NCBI GenBank assembly: GCA_015484575.1
Contig: WFND01000161.1
Span: 1 to 40,143 of the forward strand
Direction: 5' to 3'
Length of the DNA: 40,143 nucleotides
From: Helicobacteraceae bacterium
GTDB lineage: Bacteria; Campylobacterota; Campylobacteria; Campylobacterales; Sulfurimonadaceae
The notes below the pieces were generated by a model. It was not told the DNA's origin. It saw only the letters and a program-made list of their open reading frames with translations, and searched no databases. Positions 26,173-33,401 of this stretch are shown here, piece after piece. The translations under genes were made by a program, and so were the position numbers. Each line of letters starts with the position of its first letter. Positions within the stretch are counted from its first letter, which is position 1.

Positions 26173-28393
26173 CTTTATGTTTGCGTCCTTTAAATGCTAA
26201 TAACAGTCTTCTAATCAACCACGTTGCAAATAGAAGAACAGCTATCATTATAAGTACATATCTAAGTGGATTTGCACTAACTATCAAGCTCACTTTATCT
26301 AGCCAGTTCATAGAACTTAATATGTATTTGTCTTTCACATCAAAAGAGATACCCTCTTCATCTATATGATCATAAAGTAGTGTATCTCCTTGAATTAGGT
26401 GGCGGTTTTCGTATTTTAAGATAGACTTTACACCTCTGTTTAAGTTGTTTGCATCTTCTGCACTAAACATTAAGACTGTTTTTTGAGAGTTATAAGGCGA
26501 ACGATACAGTTGCATAAGCAGAGTGCTGTCTAGTTGATTTGTTTCGTACATATTTTTTATAAAACGGTATTTTTTAGTTCTGTCATTATCTAGTATGCTC
26601 TCATGCTCTATAAAACGTTTTATAAAAGGGTATGCTCTGTTCATTTTAACACCCTCAAACGAGATAGGTGCATCGGTGCTTAACTCTTGCATAAGGCTGT
26701 CGTGAATAGAGCCGAAAAAGATTAACTGTTTATCTTTGGCATCAGAGCTTAAAGCTTGTGATATACCTAGGTATGATGGGAAGCTTTGCATCTGCTGTGT
26801 TAAAAAAAACGTGAAGTTCATTGCCGCTGCGATGGTATCTAATTTTGTATTGCTAAGCACAAACTGTGTATCTTGCAGATCCGGATAGATTGAGTATGGG
26901 TATGTTGAAGTTGAGATGAGTTGTAGATACGGCATCTCTATCCAACGTTTTGACTCTGGAAGTATAAAGTATGAATCATCCATAATCATGGCTAAAAGAT
27001 TTTCAGTATTATATATCTCACAGTGTCCTTTTTTATCTGGAACTAAAGAGAAATCAAATTTTAGTTTATTAAAACCTTTTCCTACTAGATATGCCGGTAG
27101 TCCATCTTCATCAGTCCAATCAAAAAGTGCTCCGACTTTTAAAGTTACGGTACTCTCTTGAGAAACTTTCATAATATCTATCTGCTTTGCAAATAGATCA
27201 TTAAGATAGATATTTACTACAGAATCATAATGCACGGTTGTAGGAAAAACGTAACGTATATGGGTTTTTATTCTATCTTTTTTATTAAAATAGTGGTCGG
27301 GATAGACTTTGAAACTCAGCTCTACCTTTGGAGGATACCAGCCTTTTAAAACCTCTGTCTTGTATCCTAGCTCTTTAAAATATATCTTCTCATTTACCGG
27401 AATATATTTTTTTGCCGAATATGCAGGAGCTTTTTCGGGGATGGTGACTTTTTCTATATTTAGAGCAGCTCTTCTGTAGAGAGTTAAGTCCTCTTTATAT
27501 AGTGCATATATCGTTTCATCTATCTTTGAGCTGTCATCAGGTGTGATTAGCACTATAGCCTTGTCCGGTTCAAATGGATTTCGTATGATATTTATATCGT
27601 TTGCAACCGCTTTTGATACGTCAAGTGTAGTATCTAAGTCTTGTAAAATCTCTTTTGCTCTGCTTTTTGATGAGATTATAATATTGTGAGCGTTGTTCTT
27701 TATGCTGTGAGATGCTGAAATAGGTGCGATACGATACTTTAGCTGATTTGCGGCTGCACCGGTAAATAGCATATAGTGTCTAAGCTCCTCATCGCTTGGA
27801 TTCCTTGATATAACATAATTTATCGGTTTGACCTCATACTGTTTGTCATCAAGCATATAGGTTACGATAGAGCGTATCTCTTGCGGAATAGGTTTTAATC
27901 TTACATGAAACTCAAGATAACTTTTCTCTAGGTTAATATCACTCCATAATTCAGAACTTGAACCATCCTCGCACTCATGCGTATAGTGTTGAATCATCTC
28001 TAGGCTAAGAGTATTATGCGAAGTAAAAAGTTTAGGAGGAATAGAAAATTTTACTCCCGTGTTCATATTGTCAAAAAGTTTAAATTGAGTCAATAGGGCA
28101 TTGTTAAAAAGAACCAGACCCGCAGAGTGTTCTTTCATCATAAGAATAGATGAATCATAATCTATATAACCTCTTGCATCAAGTATCTCCCAGCTTCCCG
28201 GCAGAGGAAACTCTATGCTGTGAATTCCATCCACTCCTCTAATTCTCTGTATTTTTTGATTTGTATTGACATAATTTAAATCAACCCGTACTAAAAATGT
28301 CCCATCTTTAAGAGTGGTGGTTGTGATTGGATCTATTTTTGTTTGAGCTATTAAAACCCCAACAGTTATAAATAGTAGCAGTAGCAGACGCAT
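26162..28393 (-). CDS. bcsB: Cellulose synthase periplasmic subunit BcsB
   Basis: A 743-residue protein with an N-terminal signal (1-16) and one C-terminal membrane anchor (about 714-733) followed by a basic cytosolic tail. The body has the BcsB arrangement of carbohydrate-binding-like jelly rolls and flavodoxin-like domains; matching segments include ARGYIDYDSSILMMKEHSAG near the start and KAIVLITPDD in the middle. BcsB guides the glucan through the periplasm and its anchor is required for BcsA activity. Its ATG shares one base with the bcsA stop (TAATG), giving tight coupling and probably fixed stoichiometry. Confidence 0.88.
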   Translation of the reverse strand: MRLLLLLFITVGVLIAQTKIDPITTTTLKDGTFLVRVDLNYVNTNQKIQRIRGVDGIHSIEFPLPGSWEILDARGYIDYDSSILMMKEHSAGLVLFNNALLTQFKLFDNMNTGVKFSIPPKLFTSHNTLSLEMIQHYTHECEDGSSSELWSDINLEKSYLEFHVRLKPIPQEIRSIVTYMLDDKQYEVKPINYVISRNPSDEELRHYMLFTGAAANQLKYRIAPISASHSIKNNAHNIIISSKSRAKEILQDLDTTLDVSKAVANDINIIRNPFEPDKAIVLITPDDSSKIDETIYALYKEDLTLYRRAALNIEKVTIPEKAPAYSAKKYIPVNEKIYFKELGYKTEVLKGWYPPKVELSFKVYPDHYFNKKDRIKTHIRYVFPTTVHYDSVVNIYLNDLFAKQIDIMKVSQESTVTLKVGALFDWTDEDGLPAYLVGKGFNKLKFDFSLVPDKKGHCEIYNTENLLAMIMDDSYFILPESKRWIEMPYLQLISTSTYPYSIYPDLQDTQFVLSNTKLDTIAAAMNFTFFLTQQMQSFPSYLGISQALSSDAKDKQLIFFGSIHDSLMQELSTDAPISFEGVKMNRAYPFIKRFIEHESILDNDRTKKYRFIKNMYETNQLDSTLLMQLYRSPYNSQKTVLMFSAEDANNLNRGVKSILKYENRHLIQGDTLLYDHIDEEGISFDVKDKYILSSMNWLDKVSLIVSANPLRYVLIMIAVLLFATWLIRRLLLAFKGRKHKDVK

Positions 28394-30609
28394 TAGTACC
28401 CCTTTTTTGTGAATAATATATTTTTCATATATGAAAATGTTAATGAAAACGCCTCTCTAAAGAGGGCATTTTGAAAACTCTGTTTTACAATATATGCAAA
28501 ACTTTCAAATGGATTCATCACTTTGTGACTGTCATCAAACTCTTTCCAGATAGTAGTATTGCCGTATATGATTTGAATCAGTTTTTGTCTCGGTTTAATT
28601 AACTTACTAATATCTTTAAATATAAATATCAGATTTGAACCCCAGCCAAAAGCTCTTAAAAACTCGGCAGGTATTTCAAATGATTTATTATCTACATCTG
28701 CTAAATGTATAGTTACGCTTTTATGTTTAAGAAGCAGATTCTCTTTTCCCTCTTTCTCATCCGGTGTGATACTCATGCCGCCCTCTCCAATATCTGAAAT
28801 AGTTCCTGTATAAGATACGTTATCGATGAAAAATTTACATTTTGCATTGATAGGAACACGTATATATTTTCTAACATCACCTTTTTCGCTAGTAACGGCT
28901 ATAGCAGAGATTAGCAGGAAAAAATTTAGCAGATTCCAAAAGGTGGTCATTACTACTATATCTCTCTCATCAGGGTAAGCATAAAACTTTATAGCAGAGG
29001 CAACAAAACCTAAGATAACAATACAGAGCATAATAACAAAAGGGATGGCAAGTTCACTTACATGAGTTTTACTCTGATCCTCTCCTTTTGGTGTAACTTT
29101 GAAAGTAGGATGGCGTGGACTCCATAGTGTCTGAACAATAGCAGGAAGCGTAAAAAATGACAAAACGGTCTCATATAGCTCGGAAAAGAATGGATTTCTC
29201 ACCTTTGCATATAGAAAAAACGACATCATTACCGCCATAAACATATGAGGCACGACATAGGCTAACATCTCAACGCTGTTTGCATTATATATTCGTAGAT
29301 TAAAAAAGAGATACATAAGCGGGGCTAAATAAAAAACAACTCTTGAAAATGCAAAAAACCAGAAAAAACTTGCACTCAGATAGCTTAATTTCTGGTACCA
29401 CTTTAAATTTTTAGAGAGAAACGGATTTTTAAGCATAAAAATCTGAACCATTCCCTGCGTCCATCTAATACGTTGCGTAACCAATGCACTAAAACTTTCA
29501 GCCTGTAATCCACGAATAAGAGGTTCACTGATATATGCACTTTTGTAGCCTCTATCGTGAAGTTTAATGGCTGTTTCTGCATCTTCTGTAATAGTCTCTC
29601 CGGCAATTCCGCCTAACTCATCTATATATTTTCTTCTTAAAATTGCTGCTGAACCACAAAAAAATGAACTCTCCCAAAAATCGTGACCTAGCTGAATATA
29701 TCTATAAAACATATCATTTTCACTGATAGATGTTCCAAACATTTTAAGATTTTTCTCGATGGGATCGGCATTGTAAAAGGCGTGAGGAGTCTGAACAAGA
29801 AACATCTTCTCATCTTTTAAAAACCAACCTGTTGTACGCTTTAAAAACTGTTTTGCAGGTACGTGATCCGTATCTAGGATAAGTATTAAATCGTTGTTGG
29901 CATGAGATAGTGCGGAGTTTAGATTACCCGCTTTTGCACTGACATTTTTCTCTCTTGTTACGTAAGTAGCACCGACAAATTTGCAAAATTTTTGTAGATA
30001 TGCTCTACGCTCTCTTGCCTCTTTTGCACTCTCTTGATTGGAGTCATTGCATTTTTGGTCGGTTCCGCCGTCATCACAGAGAAAAACTTTAAATTTATCT
30101 TTGGGATAATCGAAGGCCAATGCTGCTAAAACGGTATTTTCAATCATTAGATAAGGTTCATTGTACGTAGGTATTAAAACATCAACCGAGGGTAGCTCCT
30201 CTTGTGAATATTCAGAAAGTTCGATAGGTTTTCTTTTTAAGATATTTAGCGAGGTAAAGATACCAAGAAGATAGATAACTATAGCAATCAGTTCAGCTAA
30301 ATAGAGAAACAGAGCACCTATATAATCAAAAAACCCCTCATAAATCAGTGAATCAAAAGTTCTCCAATAGAGGTATCTTAAAACTACGATAACAGCTAAA
30401 AGTTTTATAAACAGCCTGAGAAAATCCGGTATATTTTTAAATTGCAACACTATAAGAAGTAAAAGTGAGCTTCCATAGCCTATGACAAATTGTGTCTCAA
30501 TAGTGTAGTGCGAACTTATAAGTATATAAAAAAGCGTTACAATAAATATGATAGCGACAAAACGTACCACTGCATTTTCAAATATTGCTGATACGATTTT
30601 TTCAGTCAC
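28393..30609 (-). CDS. bcsA: Cellulose synthase catalytic subunit BcsA with PilZ domain
   Basis: A 738-residue inner-membrane GT2 enzyme that polymerises UDP-glucose into beta-1,4-glucan. Membrane helices flank the glycosyltransferase domain (about 140-400), which has all key motifs: CDDGG (178-182), DTDHVPA (246-252), FFCGSAA (317-322), TED (341-343, catalytic base) and QRIRW (379-383). TFKVTPKG (502-509) matches the gating loop. A C-terminal PilZ domain (about 577-675) keeps both c-di-GMP motifs: RKYIR (580-584) and DIGEGG (606-611). So synthesis should be switched on by c-di-GMP. The start is GTG at 30609, 14 bases after the SPOR-like gene. Confidence 0.95.
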   Translation of the reverse strand: MTEKIVSAIFENAVVRFVAIIFIVTLFYILISSHYTIETQFVIGYGSSLLLLIVLQFKNIPDFLRLFIKLLAVIVVLRYLYWRTFDSLIYEGFFDYIGALFLYLAELIAIVIYLLGIFTSLNILKRKPIELSEYSQEELPSVDVLIPTYNEPYLMIENTVLAALAFDYPKDKFKVFLCDDGGTDQKCNDSNQESAKEARERRAYLQKFCKFVGATYVTREKNVSAKAGNLNSALSHANNDLILILDTDHVPAKQFLKRTTGWFLKDEKMFLVQTPHAFYNADPIEKNLKMFGTSISENDMFYRYIQLGHDFWESSFFCGSAAILRRKYIDELGGIAGETITEDAETAIKLHDRGYKSAYISEPLIRGLQAESFSALVTQRIRWTQGMVQIFMLKNPFLSKNLKWYQKLSYLSASFFWFFAFSRVVFYLAPLMYLFFNLRIYNANSVEMLAYVVPHMFMAVMMSFFLYAKVRNPFFSELYETVLSFFTLPAIVQTLWSPRHPTFKVTPKGEDQSKTHVSELAIPFVIMLCIVILGFVASAIKFYAYPDERDIVVMTTFWNLLNFFLLISAIAVTSEKGDVRKYIRVPINAKCKFFIDNVSYTGTISDIGEGGMSITPDEKEGKENLLLKHKSVTIHLADVDNKSFEIPAEFLRAFGWGSNLIFIFKDISKLIKPRQKLIQIIYGNTTIWKEFDDSHKVMNPFESFAYIVKQSFQNALFREAFSLTFSYMKNILFTKKGY

Positions 30610-30623
30610 TTTTTGCTCTTTGC

Positions 30624-31361
30624 TTAATACTGATCGGTGTCTATTTGTGGATAATAGTCTGGGTTGTATGAGCCTTTGGAGTCTGTAGTTGAACTCTCTT
30701 TATCAACTGCTTCTACCCAGAAATCATCATCTGCTTTTGGTGTAGGTTTATATCTTTTTTTGCTTATCTCTTCTCTCTTTTTAACTTTTATTGGTTTTTT
30801 TGGTTTTTGAACAACATCGTCTTCAGGCTCACTATCATCTTCCTCTTCAAGATATACGGGTGCAAAACATTTTTGGCAATCTCTCCAAAGCGTATCAGTA
30901 TAATATGCCTTTTCAGGCTTAGGCTGCTCATATTTACGTTTTTTTACAACTTGGCTCTTATGTTTTTTAATTGGAGTATAATTTTTTTCATAACCCATCT
31001 CTCTTTTAGGTGGAATATCTCTTCTTTCATATTTAGGTAATTTTTTCTCAATTGGAGTAGAGTACTTTGGATATATTATTCTTGAAGTATCAAAATCACA
31101 CTTTCTGATATAAGCATCACTATAATATTTTTTAACACCGTTTATAACTTCAAGTGCTTGAGAATAAGAGCTGTAATCACCAACTCTCAGTACAAGATAT
31201 GAGCCTCTCTCTTCAACTCTTGAGTTATTGAAGTTTGTTAACACATCTGATTGTCTTGAACTTATTCGGTTTTCATCAAACCTATATAAAGTCACTGCCT
31301 GTATGCAGTAATTTGCCAAAACCGGAATAGACGATAATAAAAGTATATAAACAAGTTTCAT
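30624..31361 (-). CDS. Secreted SPOR-like protein at head of cellulose unit
   Basis: A 245-residue exported protein. The signal peptide MKLVYILLLSSIPVLA is followed by NYCIQAVTLYRF and a SPOR-like domain (about 20-85) with SYLVLRVGDYSSYSQALEVI. SPOR domains bind denuded peptidoglycan or serve as periplasmic interaction modules. The rest is a low-complexity linker rich in Lys, Pro, Tyr and Asp/Glu with two nearby cysteines (CQKC). I start at the ATG at 31361 because the signal peptide begins there; a GTG at 31376 would add five residues. The mature N-terminus is nearly identical to that of the divergent SPOR-TolC protein. Role with BcsA is inferred. Confidence 0.65.
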   Translation of the reverse strand: MKLVYILLLSSIPVLANYCIQAVTLYRFDENRISSRQSDVLTNFNNSRVEERGSYLVLRVGDYSSYSQALEVINGVKKYYSDAYIRKCDFDTSRIIYPKYSTPIEKKLPKYERRDIPPKREMGYEKNYTPIKKHKSQVVKKRKYEQPKPEKAYYTDTLWRDCQKCFAPVYLEEEDDSEPEDDVVQKPKKPIKVKKREEISKKRYKPTPKADDDFWVEAVDKESSTTDSKGSYNPDYYPQIDTDQY

Positions 31362-31396
31362 AAAATAGATAACCACCCTAAATAATATAACTGAAA

Positions 31397-31417
31397 TGAT
31401 ACACTATAAATGTATCA
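31397..31417. promoter_or_regulatory. Palindrome in divergent promoter region of the two polysaccharide units
   Basis: TGATACA (31397-31403) and TGTATCA (31411-31417) form a perfect 7-bp inverted repeat with a 7-base AT-rich spacer, in the 138-base gap between the cellulose-unit leader gene and the SPOR-TolC gene. The spacing suits a dimeric regulator binding one helical turn per half site. It falls within promoter distance of the minus-strand start. The regulator is unknown. Confidence 0.5.
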
Positions 31418-31469
31418 CAAATATATCAATAAATAAGGGGATAGTATAGCTAAATTTATATATACTTAG

Positions 31470-31475
31470 TATAAA
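31470..31475 (+). promoter_or_regulatory. Probable -10 element for the SPOR-TolC gene
   Basis: TATAAA, extended to TATAAAAT, lies about 25 bases before the start codon at 31500 in a strongly AT-rich stretch, as in Campylobacterota sigma-70 promoters that lack a clear -35 box. AAAAGG at 31488-31493 is the ribosome site. Confidence 0.4.
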
Positions 31476-31499
31476 ATATGGAAAATTAAAAGGTTTTAA

Positions 31500-33401
31500 A
31501 TGATTAAAAAAAATATTTTTATGCTTTTTATATTGCAGATCTCTCTATTTGCGAATTACTGTATAGAGGTAGATAAATTTTCAGTCTCAGAAGCTCAGAA
31601 AAATACACAAGAGATAAGAGAACTTTTAAAAGAGTTGCCTTATCCGAGTACAGTGGTTAAAGATGGTTACATCTCAGTGTGTACAGGTAAGTTTAAAGAT
31701 AGAGCATCAGCAAAGTCACTTCTACCGCTTACAAAATCGAGATATGTAAAAGCAACGGTAATCTCTAGTGAGGGAGCAAAAAGTTTTATACCTGTGATGC
31801 AGATAAAATCAGCCAAAACAGATGATTTACATGTAAGTCAAAAATTTAGAAAAAGAGATGAGTATTATGCAATTGAGATTGATAAGCTAACTCCTAAAGA
31901 GTATAAAAACAGACAAGAGTATGTTCAAAATATTTTAAATCATATCCCTTTTAGTGAAGTTGTTGAGTATAGAGATTTTTATGTTCTTAGAACGGGTGCG
32001 TTTAAGGAAAAAGAGAGTGCAGATACGATCTGTTCAGTTATAAAACGTATCTATCCTGATGCAAAGATAGTGAGCTATAGCGTAGATGAGAAAAAGATGC
32101 AAAGTGAAGATACTTTACATGTAAGAGAGTATGAAAAACAGAGCAATATTGTCAATGATAGCACAAAAGATATGAAAGAAGATATTGATACATTTAATAT
32201 AAGAACTTTAGACGGCACGATAAGCAGAAAACTTATAAGTAGAAAAAAAGAGGATGAATCTCTTTTATCAAAATATAATGATATACAAAAAGCTGTTATA
32301 TCAAACAAAGATGACTCATTTAGCGGTTTTTATCTCAAATCAAATACTGCTTGGGATACTTTAAACAACGAGACAGCTTATGATGTTAGATTGGAGTGGG
32401 ATATGTATGATCAGGGATATTACCACTCCAAACGCATAGATGAACAAAAAGAGATAGAGAAGAAAGTAGAACTTTACCGCTCTTTAAATTATATACAGTC
32501 TCTCTCAAAAGATGAGGCTTTTAGAAAGATGAAGTATTATTTAAATAGTGTAAACTCCTTTGAAACCATAATAAGATTAAAAATTCAGGAGAGATTTTTA
32601 AAACAGCTAAAACAGAAGTATAAAGCAAGATTGATTACTCAATATGAGTATGACAGTATGCTTTTTAGAGTAGAAAAGGATAAGGAATCTCTGAAGTATT
32701 ATCATAATTTAACTCTCTTGAAGATACCAGAGAAACTTTGGCAACTGCTAAATCAGATAGAGTATGTTCACTTAAAAGATAGCGTAAAACTTTTTGCCAA
32801 ACAGAAAGAGAATAGTGTTGATAATGAATTGTATAACTCTTTAGTTAAAAAAAATCTAATTCATAAAAGTTGGAGTGATAAGTTGAGACTCAATTTCTAT
32901 GTCGGTCAACGCAAAATGTATGCTGCTCAAAATCAGAGTTTATTGGGAATTGATGCAAAAATTCCACTGACTTCATATACTCAAAGTGCCGAACTTGAAA
33001 CTTTACAAAATAGAATTTTGAAAGAGCAGATTTTGCTAAAAGAGCGTCAAGACAAGGATAATCTAACAGAAGCAATCTCTCTTTTTATCTATAAGCAGAC
33101 TCAGCTAAAAAGAAAAAAAGAGGAGTTAAAAAGATTGGCTAAATATCTTAAAACTGTTCAAAAAATAGATGAATTGGGTTATAGTGAGCTTATATCAACG
33201 AGAGGAAAAAGCATAGATGATATATCTCTGCAGTATCATGATAAACATTTAGAGATTTTATTGGGTCGTTTTGAGGTATATAAGCTACTTCTTGAGATTT
33301 TATATCAGACAAAAAGCAGTGATTTTAGCGATTTACTTCAATATGCTCTACCAAATTACGCGGACCATCGGGGGGAGCGTATCTCGCATTTAATGGAGTA
33401 A
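31500..33401 (+). CDS. SPOR domains fused to TolC-like outer-membrane channel
   Basis: A 633-residue exported protein. A signal peptide (1-18) precedes NYCIEVDKF and two SPOR-like domains (about 19-105 and 118-195; for example YYAIEIDKLTPKEY and RDFYVLRTGAFKEKESA). After a charged linker, residues about 275-615 resemble a TolC-type outer-membrane factor: long helices (LKQLKQKYKARLITQYEYDS) alternating with strand segments (WSDKLRLNFYVGQRKMY) in two similar halves. This could be the outer-membrane exit for the neighbouring alginate-type polymer, whose usual AlgE pore is absent here. The gene converges on the Alg8 fusion gene and overlaps it by 77 bases. The TolC call is by pattern and moderately sure. 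Confidence 0.65.
   Translation: MIKKNIFMLFILQISLFANYCIEVDKFSVSEAQKNTQEIRELLKELPYPSTVVKDGYISVCTGKFKDRASAKSLLPLTKSRYVKATVISSEGAKSFIPVMQIKSAKTDDLHVSQKFRKRDEYYAIEIDKLTPKEYKNRQEYVQNILNHIPFSEVVEYRDFYVLRTGAFKEKESADTICSVIKRIYPDAKIVSYSVDEKKMQSEDTLHVREYEKQSNIVNDSTKDMKEDIDTFNIRTLDGTISRKLISRKKEDESLLSKYNDIQKAVISNKDDSFSGFYLKSNTAWDTLNNETAYDVRLEWDMYDQGYYHSKRIDEQKEIEKKVELYRSLNYIQSLSKDEAFRKMKYYLNSVNSFETIIRLKIQERFLKQLKQKYKARLITQYEYDSMLFRVEKDKESLKYYHNLTLLKIPEKLWQLLNQIEYVHLKDSVKLFAKQKENSVDNELYNSLVKKNLIHKSWSDKLRLNFYVGQRKMYAAQNQSLLGIDAKIPLTSYTQSAELETLQNRILKEQILLKERQDKDNLTEAISLFIYKQTQLKRKKEELKRLAKYLKTVQKIDELGYSELISTRGKSIDDISLQYHDKHLEILLGRFEVYKLLLEILYQTKSSDFSDLLQYALPNYADHRGERISHLME

Noticed and set aside
18767-31376. 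Shared GTGGTTATC just upstream of the BIG2 and SPOR-like genes as a common regulatory site
   Set aside because: Nine bases at two places within 13 kb, one of them inside another gene, is too weak to call a motif.
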